Of a stretch of 34,474 bases of DNA, positions 16,232 through 25,293 are shown one piece after another. Position numbers and translations under genes: made by a program. The DNA is taken from NCBI GenBank assembly GCA_964420605.1, contig CAYQUC010000036.1:1-34474 (forward strand). Direction: 5' to 3'. The notes under the pieces were generated by a model that searched no databases, had not been told where the DNA came from, and was given only the letters and a program-made list of their open reading frames with translations. This stretch comes from CAYQUC01 sp964420605 (GTDB lineage: Bacteria; Pseudomonadota; Gammaproteobacteria; UBA6429; Thiohalophilaceae). The number at the start of each line of letters is the position of its first letter. Position 1 is the first letter of the stretch.

Positions 16232-16957
16232 ATGAGCATTTTGTTGGCCGAAAAATTAGCCAAGTCTTATAAAGGTCGTGAAGTAGTTAAGAACGTCTCA
16301 CTACGAATTGAAAGTGGTGAGGTTGTGGGTCTTCTGGGTCCCAATGGCGCAGGTAAAACCACCACATTTTATATGGTAGTTGGTCTCGTCAAGCCCAATG
16401 CCGGCAGTCTGACACTCGATGGCCGTGATATTGCCCAACTACCCATGCACATGCGAGCTCAACTCGGCATTGGCTATTTACCGCAAGAAGCCTCTGTTTT
16501 TAGAAAATTATCAGTTGCTGATAACATTTTAGCCATTCTTCAAACTCGAAAAGAGTTAAATAACTCGCAACGATTACAAAAAATGGAAGATTTGCTGGAT
16601 GAGTTACACATTAGCCATATTAGAAATAATTTAGGCATGAGCCTGTCAGGAGGCGAACGGCGGCGAGCAGAAATTGCTAGAGCTTTGGCTTCTGAACCAC
16701 GTTTTATCTTGTTAGATGAACCGTTTGCGGGTGTAGACCCTATTTCAGTGTTGGATATCCAAGGTATTATAAAACACCTCAAAGAGCGTGATATTGGTAT
16801 TTTAATAACCGATCATAATGTAAGAGAAACCTTAAAAATTTGTGAACGAGGCTATATAATGAATGCGGGTGAAGTTATTTCACAAGGAAATCCAGAATTT
16901 TTACTTAAAGATGAACAAGTCAGAAAAGTCTATTTAGGAGAACATTTTAGCTTATGA
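16232..16957 (+). CDS. lptB: LPS export ABC ATPase LptB
   Basis: Cytoplasmic ATPase that drives LPS extraction and transport through LptFG-C-A-DE. The 241 residues include Walker A GPNGAGKT (36-43), signature LSGGE (138-142), Walker B with D162-E163 (LLDEPFAGVDP) and switch H195, all at the same positions as in E. coli LptB. lptF, lptG, lptD and lptE are not in the window. Confidence 0.98.
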   Translation: MSILLAEKLAKSYKGREVVKNVSLRIESGEVVGLLGPNGAGKTTTFYMVVGLVKPNAGSLTLDGRDIAQLPMHMRAQLGIGYLPQEASVFRKLSVADNILAILQTRKELNNSQRLQKMEDLLDELHISHIRNNLGMSLSGGERRRAEIARALASEPRFILLDEPFAGVDPISVLDIQGIIKHLKERDIGILITDHNVRETLKICERGYIMNAGEVISQGNPEFLLKDEQVRKVYLGEHFSL

Positions 16958-17038
16958 GCCAAGAAGTTGATCAATATATAAGCTAAAATAAAGATAACCG
17001 AAATAAAAATGTAGCTCGGTATTCACGCCAAAAAAAAT

Positions 17039-18505
17039 ATGAAACAAACCTTACAATTACGGCTCGGACAACATTTAACAATGACACCACAATTGCAACA
17101 GGCGATTCGCCTATTGCAATTATCGTCCCTTGAACTTCAATCGGAAATTCAGGAAATTCTTGATTCGAATGTGATGCTTGAATCCCAGGATGAAAATGAA
17201 ACTAATAACATCCAAGATTCTGATAAAGAAGCCCCAATTCCCGATAAATCAGATTCGGGGCTTGATTTACAAGACACCAATATTCCTGACGATTTACCCA
17301 CCGATAGTAATTGGGAGGACACCTTTGATAGTCTACCAATAGCTGCAGCACAACCTAACTCAGACTTTAATAACCAAAATTATGAATTTGGAAGTGATCG
17401 TAGTGAGAGTTTGCAAGAGTCGTTAAACTGGCAGTTAAATTTAACCTCGTTTAGTGATAACGATAACCTTATCGCAACTCATATTATTGATGCTATCAAT
17501 GATGATGGTTATCTAGCAACGCCAATACAGGATATATTGAATCACGTTAATAAAGAACGAGGAACCGAACTCGAGGCCATTGAGCTTGATGAAGTTGAGG
17601 CAGTATTACACCGCATTCAAACGTTTGATCCGCCCGGCATTGCCGCACGAGATTTACAAGAAAATTTATCCATCCAACTTGCTTTACTCTCTTCTGACGA
17701 CATCGAAGTTAAACAGGCTAAAGTCTTAATTGCTGAACATTTTGAATTATTAGCAAATCGAGATTACCAACAACTCATGCGCCGTATGAAGCTTTCAGAG
17801 CAACAACTGTCGAATGTGCTAGATATTGTAACGTCGTTAAACCCTCGCCCAGGTAGTCAAATCTCGGATCAAAAACCCGAATACGTGATTCCCGATGTTT
17901 CAGTTAAAAAAATAAATGGCACCTGGAAGGTAAAACTAAACAAAGATAATACCCCGAATTTACAAATTAATTCGCAATATGCCGCATTAATTAAAAGTGT
18001 TAAAAGTAGTGCTGATAGTTCAACATTAAAAGACCACCTACAAGAAGCTAAGTGGTTCATTAAAAGCTTATCAAGCCGCAACGAGACATTACTCAAGGTG
18101 GCCGACTCCATTGTCAAGCATCAACGAGCATTTCTTGATTATGGCGATGAAGCCATGAAAGCCTTGGTCTTACACGATATTGCTGAAGAAGTAGAAATGC
18201 ATGAATCCACCATATCCAGAGTAACAACTAAAAAGTACATGCACACTCCCCGAGGAATATTTGAACTCAAATACTTCTTTTCAAGCCATGTATCCACCAC
18301 CAATGGTGGTGAATGTTCAGCCACGGCTATTCGCGCACTCATTAAAAAGCTTGTTATTAGCGAAAATAGAAAAAAACCACTTAGCGATAATAAGCTAGCT
18401 GAGATACTATCAGAACAAGGAATTAAAATTGCTAGACGTACTATAGCAAAATATCGTGAAGCACTTGCGATACCACCATCAAATGAAAGAAAAAGATTAC
18501 AGTAA
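17039..18505 (+). CDS. rpoN: RNA polymerase sigma-54 factor
   Basis: Alternative sigma factor for -24/-12 promoters that require AAA+ activators. The 488 residues show the Gln/Leu-rich activator-interacting region I (about 1-50, QLQQAIRLLQLSSLELQSEI), an acidic region II (about 50-115), the core-binding region, a helix-turn-helix (about 380-400) and the RpoN box ARRTIAKYR (465-473). It lies in the classical lptB-rpoN-hpf-ptsN order. No enhancer-binding activator or obvious -24/-12 site was recognised in the window. Confidence 0.98.
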   Translation: MKQTLQLRLGQHLTMTPQLQQAIRLLQLSSLELQSEIQEILDSNVMLESQDENETNNIQDSDKEAPIPDKSDSGLDLQDTNIPDDLPTDSNWEDTFDSLPIAAAQPNSDFNNQNYEFGSDRSESLQESLNWQLNLTSFSDNDNLIATHIIDAINDDGYLATPIQDILNHVNKERGTELEAIELDEVEAVLHRIQTFDPPGIAARDLQENLSIQLALLSSDDIEVKQAKVLIAEHFELLANRDYQQLMRRMKLSEQQLSNVLDIVTSLNPRPGSQISDQKPEYVIPDVSVKKINGTWKVKLNKDNTPNLQINSQYAALIKSVKSSADSSTLKDHLQEAKWFIKSLSSRNETLLKVADSIVKHQRAFLDYGDEAMKALVLHDIAEEVEMHESTISRVTTKKYMHTPRGIFELKYFFSSHVSTTNGGECSATAIRALIKKLVISENRKKPLSDNKLAEILSEQGIKIARRTIAKYREALAIPPSNERKRLQ

Positions 18506-18530
18506 ATAATTTAGACCATCACATAAAAAA

Positions 18531-18536
18531 GAGGTG
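18531..18536 (+). promoter_or_regulatory. Strong ribosome-binding site of hpf
   Basis: GAGGTG ends five bases before the hpf ATG at 18542. It is one of the best Shine-Dalgarno sequences in the window and fits an abundant ribosome-associated protein. Confidence 0.7.
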
Positions 18537-18541
18537 ATAAT

Positions 18542-18880
18542 ATGCAATTAAATATAACCGGACACCACATCGAAGTAACTAACTCATTACATGATTATAT
18601 TAAAACTAAGTTTGAGCGACTAGAACGTCACTTTGATAAAGTAACTAATGTTAATGTTATATTAAATGTTGAAAAATTAGATCAAAAAGCTGAAGCCACT
18701 TTAAACTTAAAAGGCAATAAAATCTTTGCAGAAGCGATCAGTGAAGATATGTATGCATCAATAGATGCCTTGATTGACAAATTGGATCGTCAAATATGCA
18801 AACATAAAGAAAAAATTACTGATCACCACCGTAGTGAAGGTGGCATAAAAAAACAAGAACAAATAGAGGATCAAATATAA
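18542..18880 (+). CDS. hpf: Ribosome hibernation promoting factor, short form
   Basis: Short HPF/YfiA-family protein that binds the 30S decoding site and promotes 100S dimers in stationary phase. The 112 residues match the family over about 1-95 (MQLNITGHHIEVTNSLHDYI, ERLERHFDKVTNVNVIL, EDMYASIDALIDKLDRQI). A charged tail of about 15 residues follows; the long-form dimerisation domain is absent. A strong Shine-Dalgarno precedes it and ptsN begins four bases after it. Confidence 0.96.
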   Translation: MQLNITGHHIEVTNSLHDYIKTKFERLERHFDKVTNVNVILNVEKLDQKAEATLNLKGNKIFAEAISEDMYASIDALIDKLDRQICKHKEKITDHHRSEGGIKKQEQIEDQI

Positions 18881-18884
18881 AACA

Positions 18885-19340
18885 ATGGAACTGACCGATT
18901 TAATTTCTCCTGAACGTATCGCATGTGATGTTGAGGCTACTAGTAAAAAAAGAGCGTTAGAAACCTTAAGTGATCTAATTAGCTCGGCTGATAGTAACTG
19001 CTCGTCTACAGAAGTCTTTACCAGTCTTCTTGCACGTGAACGTTTAGGAGGAACAGGAGTAGGACATGGCGTTGCAATTCCCCATGGACGATTAAAAAAC
19101 AGTGCAGATAAAACCATAGGAGCGTTAATTAAACTAAAATACGGTGTTGATTTTGATACCTTAGATAATAAACCGGTAGATTTATTATTTGCGCTTTTAG
19201 TCCCTGAAAAATCGACAGATGAACACCTGCAAGTACTTGCGGTACTGGCTTCATTATTTGAACAAGAAGATTTTAGGGAAAAGTTACGCGAAGCCGATTC
19301 TCCAGAAAAGGTTTATCAACTTCTTAAAGACTGGCAATAA
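18885..19340 (+). CDS. ptsN: Nitrogen-type PTS regulatory EIIA (EIIA-Ntr)
   Basis: Phosphoryl acceptor protein that regulates potassium, nitrogen or envelope functions rather than transporting sugar. The 151-residue PTS_EIIA_2 domain has the active-site histidine H67 in GHGVAIPHGR. It is next to rpoN/hpf as usual. In this genome the likely phosphoryl source is the HPr and enzyme I encoded a few genes downstream. Confidence 0.96.
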   Translation: MELTDLISPERIACDVEATSKKRALETLSDLISSADSNCSSTEVFTSLLARERLGGTGVGHGVAIPHGRLKNSADKTIGALIKLKYGVDFDTLDNKPVDLLFALLVPEKSTDEHLQVLAVLASLFEQEDFREKLREADSPEKVYQLLKDWQ

Positions 19341-19355
19341 GAGTACAATACCGCT

Positions 19356-20300
19356 ATGAGTAAAAAATTTACTGCACAGCGGCTTTACACTGATTTTAAA
19401 ACACGCTTAACACTAACGTGGATAACCAAAGAAGATCAAGATAAACGTTCAGAATGTATTGTTGCACCTGAAAATCAACAACGCAGTTTGATTGGACATC
19501 TAAACTTAATTCGTCCCAATTACATTCAGGTAATTGGTGAATCTGAGCTACAATATCTAAAATCGCTCGGTAAAAACTCCCGGCAAGATGCTCTAGAGAC
19601 CTTATTTGTCCATACTCCAGTAATCGTTATATTAGCCGACTCTATATCTGAAATTCCCGAACTTGTTGTTAATTCAAGATTATCCGGAACACCCATATTA
19701 AAAAGTACTGAAACGAGTATTAGTGTTATTGATAATATTCAATATGATTATTCAGGTATTTTTTCAGGCCACACTAACATGCATGGTGTATTCATGGAGG
19801 TGATGGGTATAGGGGTGTTATTAACAGGCGAAAGTAATATCGGGAAAAGTGAACTGGCATTAGCATTAATTTCTCGCGGACACCGACTAATTGCGGATGA
19901 TTCACCTGAATTTATTCGTGATGCCCCGGATGTTATCACAGGTACTTGCCCCAGTATTTTAAAAGATTTTCTAGAAGTTAGAGGGCTCGGTCTGTTAAAT
20001 ATTCGAGCAATGTATGGTGATAATTCCATTGTGCCCTACAAGCGATTAAGGTTAATAATACACCTTGCCGAGCTCACTATATCAGAAAGCCAAGAAATTG
20101 ATCGACTTGGTAGTAAGTATCATAGTATAACTATATTGAATGTCGACATACCTAAAACCGTGATACCGGTTGCCCCTGGTCGCCATCTCGCAGTCATCGT
20201 TGAAGCGGCTGTTCGCAACCAAGTGTTAATAATGAATGGTTATGATGCTTCAAGTGATTTTATTCAAAGACAACAAAACATTATTTTAAATAATAATTAA
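19356..20300 (+). CDS. hprK: HPr kinase/phosphorylase
   Basis: Bifunctional enzyme that phosphorylates and dephosphorylates HPr on Ser46. The 314 residues comprise the N-terminal domain (about 1-125) and the C-terminal P-loop kinase domain: H143, Walker A GESNIGKS (158-165) with K164, E166, D181-D182 (IADD), and the HprK signature LEVRGLGLLNIRAMYG (from 206). The fourth Walker residue is Asn where Gly or Ser is commoner. Enterobacteria lack this gene; it occurs in beta-proteobacteria, xanthomonads and some other gammaproteobacteria, usually as here between ptsN and rapZ. Confidence 0.95.
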   Translation: MSKKFTAQRLYTDFKTRLTLTWITKEDQDKRSECIVAPENQQRSLIGHLNLIRPNYIQVIGESELQYLKSLGKNSRQDALETLFVHTPVIVILADSISEIPELVVNSRLSGTPILKSTETSISVIDNIQYDYSGIFSGHTNMHGVFMEVMGIGVLLTGESNIGKSELALALISRGHRLIADDSPEFIRDAPDVITGTCPSILKDFLEVRGLGLLNIRAMYGDNSIVPYKRLRLIIHLAELTISESQEIDRLGSKYHSITILNVDIPKTVIPVAPGRHLAVIVEAAVRNQVLIMNGYDASSDFIQRQQNIILNNN

Positions 20301-20320
20301 ATTGGTAGTAAGGATTACAA

Positions 20321-21178
20321 ATGCGTTTGGTTATTGTCAGCGGCCTATCCGGCTCGGGTAAAAGTAATGCACTTCATGTATTGGAAGACCAGGATTTTTA
20401 TTGCATCGATAACCTGCCCATCAACCTATTACAAGCCTTTGCTGAAGACATATTAAATTCAACTAACCGTGGCCACGAGAACTTCGCAGTCGGAATTGAT
20501 GCTAGAAACCTAACAAATATAGTCGATAACTTTGAAGAAAGATTACAAAAGTTAAATTCAGAAGATTTACAGTGTGAAGTCATCTATCTTAAAGCATCAG
20601 ATGAAGTAATCATTAAACGTTTTAGCGAAACCAGACGCAGACACCCTCTTACTGATAATCGAACATCACTTAATGAGGCCATAAAAAAAGAACAAAATTT
20701 ATTAGAACCCATTTCTCGATGCGCTCAAATTACATTTGACACCTCATACACCAACATTCATGAGCTACGCGACATCATTATTCAAAGAATATGCAGTAAT
20801 AATGCAAACAAGTTAACAATACAATTTTTATCGTTTGGCTTTAAACATGGAATCCCATTAAATGCCGATTATGTTTTTGATGTCAGATGCCTGCCGAATC
20901 CTCATTGGCAACCTGAATTACGTGCAAATACTGGTAAAGATGCCATAGTTCAAAAATTTTTAGAACGCCATTCATCAGTTAACAAAATGAGCAAGGATAT
21001 CATCAATTTCATCTCAGACTGGATTCCCTGCTTTGAGTCTGATAATAAAAGCTACATGACTATTGCCATTGGTTGTACCGGTGGTCAACACCGGTCAGTA
21101 TATTTTGCTGAGAAATTATCTAACTATTTTTCGGATATTCGCGATAATATCCAAACACGGCATCGTGAACTATTATGA
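20321..21178 (+). CDS. rapZ: RapZ-family nucleotide-binding protein
   Basis: P-loop protein of the RapZ/YvcJ family; in E. coli RapZ delivers the sRNA GlmZ to RNase E and so controls glucosamine-6-phosphate synthase. The 285 residues have Walker A GLSGSGKS (8-15), a DARN/DVR segment and the C-terminal signature GCTGGQHRSV (251-260). The protein ends in RHRELL and lacks the Lys/Arg-rich terminus of E. coli RapZ, so RNA binding may differ. The stop overlaps the EIIA start as ATGA. Confidence 0.94.
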   Translation: MRLVIVSGLSGSGKSNALHVLEDQDFYCIDNLPINLLQAFAEDILNSTNRGHENFAVGIDARNLTNIVDNFEERLQKLNSEDLQCEVIYLKASDEVIIKRFSETRRRHPLTDNRTSLNEAIKKEQNLLEPISRCAQITFDTSYTNIHELRDIIIQRICSNNANKLTIQFLSFGFKHGIPLNADYVFDVRCLPNPHWQPELRANTGKDAIVQKFLERHSSVNKMSKDIINFISDWIPCFESDNKSYMTIAIGCTGGQHRSVYFAEKLSNYFSDIRDNIQTRHRELL

Positions 21179-21567
21179 GTGTAGGATTACTGTTAATCAC
21201 CCACAAAAATGTTGGGAAAACCTTATTAGATGCCGCATCGTCAGTGTTAGGTCATTGTCCATTTAGGGCAATTACAATTTCAATTGAAAACGACTGTGAT
21301 CCAGATGTTAAAGAAGATACGATAAAAAAACACATAAAAAAACTGGGTACTGATAATGGCATATTAATTCTCACTGATATGTATGGTTCAACACCGAGTA
21401 ATATGGCTTGTCGACACACATCCAAAAATATTAAAGCAATTTCGGGGTTAAATTTACCGATGTTAGTGCGAATTTTAAATTATCCAAGCCTGGATTTAAA
21501 TCAACTTATCGCTAAAGCCACATCCGGTGGAATTGACGGAGTAATGAGCTGCAAAACCGAAGATTAA
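21175..21567 (+). CDS. Mannose-type PTS EIIA domain protein
   Basis: Stand-alone EIIA of the mannose family (130 residues) with phosphorylatable H10 in LLITHKNVG and the DMYGSTPSN block (about 64-72) typical of this fold. No EIIB, EIIC or EIID gene is nearby, so it is probably a regulatory phosphoryl acceptor rather than part of a transporter, as proposed for the same gene in Xanthomonas- and Neisseria-type regulatory PTS clusters. It is translationally coupled to rapZ and lies one base before the HPr gene. Confidence 0.9.
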   Translation: MSVGLLLITHKNVGKTLLDAASSVLGHCPFRAITISIENDCDPDVKEDTIKKHIKKLGTDNGILILTDMYGSTPSNMACRHTSKNIKAISGLNLPMLVRILNYPSLDLNQLIAKATSGGIDGVMSCKTED

Positions 21568-21568
21568 T

Positions 21569-21838
21569 ATGATAAATAAAAACGTTACTATAATAAATAA
21601 ATTAGGTTTACATGCAAGAGCTGCCGCTAAATTTGTAACCATTGCATCTAAATTTGAATCAAAAATTGAAATTGAATGTAAAAAAAATAAAGTCAATGGC
21701 AAAAGCATTATGGGGGTTATGATGCTCGCTGCATCAAAAGGAATAGAAATTGAATTACAAATATCAGGGAATGACGAACAACAAGCTGTAGAAGCATTAA
21801 CGACATTGATAAATAATCGCTTTGATGAAAAAGAATAA
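21569..21838 (+). CDS. ptsH: Phosphocarrier protein HPr
   Basis: Small phosphocarrier (89 residues) that takes phosphate from enzyme I at His15 and donates it to EIIA proteins. H15 lies in LGLHARAAAKFV and the regulatory serine S46 in NGKSIMGVMML. Presence of both sites, together with HprK two genes upstream, implies dual control by PEP-dependent and ATP-dependent phosphorylation. It corresponds in position to npr of E. coli, so npr/ptsO would be an alternative symbol. Confidence 0.95.
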   Translation: MINKNVTIINKLGLHARAAAKFVTIASKFESKIEIECKKNKVNGKSIMGVMMLAASKGIEIELQISGNDEQQAVEALTTLINNRFDEKE

Positions 21839-21857
21839 AGACAATTATCATCATTGA

Positions 21858-21885
21858 TTGAGATTAAGGAACATTAAAATATAAT
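21858..21885 (+). promoter_or_regulatory. Possible internal promoter before enzyme I
   Basis: TTGAGA (21858-21863) and TATAAT (21880-21885) are separated by 16 bases in the 80-bp spacer between the HPr and enzyme I genes. Five and six matches to consensus make it a good sigma-70 candidate for independent ptsI expression. Confidence 0.5.
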
Positions 21886-21918
21886 CATACTTTATTCTAA
21901 CCATAGGTTAATTGAAAT

Positions 21919-23667
21919 ATGACGTTAGTTTTAAATGGTACCGGTGTTTCAAATGGCATAGCCATTGGTGAAGTCATAGTACTGCAAAGCGATAAATTTG
22001 ATATTACAGAGTATAAAATCCCTCTCGATCAGCTTGAAAATGAAGTTATTCGATATAAAGAAGCGATAACTACAGCAAAAGATAATTTACAAGATCTTCG
22101 ACAACACATATCCAACTCCACTCCTGAAGATATAGCTGCTTTTATCGATGCACATTTATTAATGTTATATGATGCAACTCTAGCAATCACACCAATTGAA
22201 ATTATTAAATCTCAACACTGTAATGCCGAATGGGCACTTAAAACTCAACGTGATAAATTAGTTGCCGTATTTATGGCGATGGATGACCCCTATTTACGAA
22301 CCCGAAGTGAAGACATCGAACATGTATCAAACTCAATACTGTCCATTTTATTAAAAAATAAAAATTCTATATCGTCAATATCAGCAGACAAAATCAAAAC
22401 TGTTAATAAAATTCTGATCACAACGGATCTGACTCCAGCTGATACCGTTCGCGTACAACAGCAAGGCTTCTCAGGTTTTGTAATTGAAGCAGGGGGACCA
22501 ACTTCACACACTGCTATTTTAGCAAGAAGTTTAAAAATCCCTGCTATTGTGGGAATGACAAATGCACTCCAACTTATTAATAGTAGTGAACACATCATAA
22601 TAGATGGTACAACCGGTATCTTAATTACAGCTGAACACGACAATACCATTCAACATTACCTTCACAAAAAAATCGAATATCAACACTACTTACAAAAACT
22701 ACTATCAACACACAAGCAACCAAGCGTTACCCGTGATGGATTTAATATTACCTTACGCGCAAATATTGAACTTCCAAATGATATTCAAGATGTCAAAGAA
22801 TCAGGTGCTGAAGGAGTCGGATTATATCGAACTGAGTTTTTATTCATGAATCGTGAAGACAGTCCAAGTGAGCAAGAGCAATATGAAACGTATATTAAAA
22901 TAGCCAAAACAATAAAAGAGCACCCATTAACGGTAAGAACCTTTGATTTAGGCGCAGACAAACAAGTTGATGGTGCCCAAAAAGATTTACCAACCACCAC
23001 AAACCCTGCACTCGGATTACGTGCAGTTCGCCTATGTTTAAAAGAACCTCAACTTTTTATTCCTCAAATTCGTGCAATATTACGTGCATCGGCACAATAC
23101 AAACTACGCATAATGATTCCGATGTTATCCAATTCTCACGAACTGGATCAGGTACTGAATATAATCAACGATGTAAAAAGCAGTTTAGGTTCTCAAAATA
23201 TACAATTTGATAATAATATAATGATCGGTGCGATGATAGAAGTACCTGCCGCAGCTTTATCAGCAGAAATATTTGCTCAAAAAGTAAATTTTTTCTCAAT
23301 AGGTACTAATGATTTAATACAATATACCCTCGCCGTTGACCGAATAGATGAAAGTGTAAACTATTTATATGATCCATTAAATCCAGCAGTTTTACGACTC
23401 ATAAAAATGACAATCGACGCAGGGAAAAAATATAATATTCCCGTCTCAATGTGTGGCGAAATGGCGGGCGATATCCGATATACCTGTTTATTACTCGGTA
23501 TGGGTTTAGATGAGTTTAGTATGCACCCAAGCACCATACCCGAAATTAAATATAAAATTCAAAAATGCAATCTGAAAAAAATTAAAGATCAAGTTTCAAA
23601 GCTCCTTAGCTACACCTCGATTCAAAATTACCATGATATTCTCGATAAATTAGACAAAATCATCTAA
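21919..23667 (+). CDS. ptsI: PTS enzyme I (PEP-protein phosphotransferase)
   Basis: Autophosphorylates from PEP and passes the phosphate to HPr. The 582 residues include the N-terminal HPr-binding and phosphohistidine domains with active H197 in GGPTSHTAIL, and the C-terminal PEP-binding barrel with GVGLYRTEFLF, the FFSIGTNDLIQYTLAVDR signature and the active-site Cys in MCGEMAGD. There is no N-terminal GAF domain, so it is the ptsI type rather than ptsP. It closes the ptsN-hprK-rapZ-EIIA-HPr-EI cluster; no sugar permease follows. Confidence 0.96.
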   Translation: MTLVLNGTGVSNGIAIGEVIVLQSDKFDITEYKIPLDQLENEVIRYKEAITTAKDNLQDLRQHISNSTPEDIAAFIDAHLLMLYDATLAITPIEIIKSQHCNAEWALKTQRDKLVAVFMAMDDPYLRTRSEDIEHVSNSILSILLKNKNSISSISADKIKTVNKILITTDLTPADTVRVQQQGFSGFVIEAGGPTSHTAILARSLKIPAIVGMTNALQLINSSEHIIIDGTTGILITAEHDNTIQHYLHKKIEYQHYLQKLLSTHKQPSVTRDGFNITLRANIELPNDIQDVKESGAEGVGLYRTEFLFMNREDSPSEQEQYETYIKIAKTIKEHPLTVRTFDLGADKQVDGAQKDLPTTTNPALGLRAVRLCLKEPQLFIPQIRAILRASAQYKLRIMIPMLSNSHELDQVLNIINDVKSSLGSQNIQFDNNIMIGAMIEVPAAALSAEIFAQKVNFFSIGTNDLIQYTLAVDRIDESVNYLYDPLNPAVLRLIKMTIDAGKKYNIPVSMCGEMAGDIRYTCLLLGMGLDEFSMHPSTIPEIKYKIQKCNLKKIKDQVSKLLSYTSIQNYHDILDKLDKII

Positions 23668-23833
23668 TACCAATTCCTTATCGTATTACTACCAATAAAA
23701 TACTATCTGCATTAAAATTCTAAAACTGTTCCAAGAGTAGTTTCTAACAGATATAAATTGAACTATAATTTCAGACAAGTCTCAATTTCACTATTTATGG
23801 TGACTTTTAATAACATTTCCAAATAATGTCCTG

Positions 23834-23847
23834 TTACACTTGTGTAA
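23834..23847. promoter_or_regulatory. Perfect inverted repeat upstream of mgtE
   Basis: TTACAC-TT-GTGTAA lies in the 269-bp spacer about 90 bases before the mgtE start. It has the look of a regulator-binding palindrome. The rest of the spacer shows no gene, and I do not recognise a magnesium riboswitch in it. Confidence 0.35.
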
Positions 23848-23936
23848 ACTGATGTAAGAGGCCAGTACTACATTGGTCATGTCACTTTTTACTGAATCAT
23901 CTCAAATTTGATTCCTATTGATCTAGAGCTTTTCGT

Positions 23937-25280
23937 ATGACTGAACAACCAATAAACACCCTAAACCAATTAAGCTATGCACTATTAGCCAATGATTTTG
24001 AGCATGTATCCCGAATACTGCAAAAGCTCCATCCAGCTGAAATAGCCCATATTTTCGAAGCGCTCACAACCACACAACGCGAAATTGCGTGGCCGTATAT
24101 TTCACCTGACCAAGAAGGTGAAGTATTACTGCACTTAAATGACGAAGTTCGAAGTAGCCTCATTGACTCCATGGACAGTGAGCAGTTAATAGCTGCTACG
24201 GAAACGCTCGAAGCGGATGAGCTCGCTGATATTCTTCCTGAAATGCCCCAAGAAGTCATTAACGAATTATTAATGAGCATGGAGCATCAAGAAAGAGCAC
24301 GATTAGAATCAGTACTTTCATACGATGAAAATTCTGCCGGCGGCTTAATGGATTTAAATACTGTTGTTGTTCGAGCAGATATTAACCTTGATGTTGTCTC
24401 ACGTTACTTACGCTTACGCAGTAAACTACCCAATGGTACCGATAATCTGTTTGTGGTAAACCGTAAAGGTGAATATCTTGGTATATTACGTCTAATTGAT
24501 CTTCTAACAAATAAACCAGAGCTTAAAGTATCTGACTTAATTAATACCGATATTGATGCAATCTTGGCATCAATGCCAGCAAATGAAGTTGCGTTGAAAT
24601 TTGAACAACGTGATTTGATATCAGCGCCAGTAGTTGACAATAATAATATCTTATTAGGACGAATTACCATTGATGATATTGTAGATGTTATTCGTGATGA
24701 ATCCGATCACTCGTTCATGAGTATGGCTGGCTTAAACGAAGAGCACGACATGTTTGCACCAGTCCTAACAAGTACTCGAAAACGTACAATTTGGCTTGGC
24801 ATTAACTTATTAACCGCTTTTTTAGCATCCTGGGTTATAGCGCATTTTGCCGTCGCATTAGAAAAAATTGTTGCATTAGCTATATTAATGCCGATTGTTG
24901 CCAGCATGGGCGGAATTGCTGGAAGCCAAACACTAACCCTTGTCATTCGAGGCATCGCATTAGGACAGGTTAGTGAAATAAATTCTAAGCGCTTACTACA
25001 AAAAGAATTACTGGTTGGTATTGCAAATGGTGTAATCTGGTCAATAGTCGTCGCTATCATTGTTGGTGCTTGGTTTAATTTTCCGGAACTAAGTATAATT
25101 ATTGCTATTGCTATGATGATTACCTTAGTTTTTGCAGCTGCCGCAGGCGCAATTATTCCATTAACATTAAATAAAATTGGTGCCGATCCTGCACTTGCAG
25201 GCGGTGTCGTGCTAACAACAATTACTGATATTGTGGGCTTTTTTGCGTTTTTAGGAATTGCTACACTGTACTTGATATAA
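23937..25280 (+). CDS. mgtE: MgtE-family magnesium channel/transporter
   Basis: Inner-membrane magnesium uptake protein gated by cytoplasmic magnesium. The 447 residues show the helical N domain (about 1-125), two CBS domains (about 135-255) and a five-helix C-terminal pore domain (about 275-447). The pore-lining Asp is D431 in TTITD. Preceded by a 269-bp spacer, it seems to be a separate transcription unit from the PTS cluster, and it converges with pmbA. Confidence 0.95.
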   Translation: MTEQPINTLNQLSYALLANDFEHVSRILQKLHPAEIAHIFEALTTTQREIAWPYISPDQEGEVLLHLNDEVRSSLIDSMDSEQLIAATETLEADELADILPEMPQEVINELLMSMEHQERARLESVLSYDENSAGGLMDLNTVVVRADINLDVVSRYLRLRSKLPNGTDNLFVVNRKGEYLGILRLIDLLTNKPELKVSDLINTDIDAILASMPANEVALKFEQRDLISAPVVDNNNILLGRITIDDIVDVIRDESDHSFMSMAGLNEEHDMFAPVLTSTRKRTIWLGINLLTAFLASWVIAHFAVALEKIVALAILMPIVASMGGIAGSQTLTLVIRGIALGQVSEINSKRLLQKELLVGIANGVIWSIVVAIIVGAWFNFPELSIIIAIAMMITLVFAAAAGAIIPLTLNKIGADPALAGGVVLTTITDIVGFFAFLGIATLYLI

Positions 25281-25293
25281 TAAATAACCCTGA

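Noticed and set aside
23665..23688. TAATAC/GTATTA hairpin after ptsI as terminator
   Set aside because: It has a six-pair AT-rich stem with a 12-base loop and no T-tract, which is too weak to call.
23668..23936. Magnesium (M-box) riboswitch before mgtE
   Set aside because: I could not recognise conserved M-box elements or a terminator/antiterminator pair by eye. A covariance search would decide.
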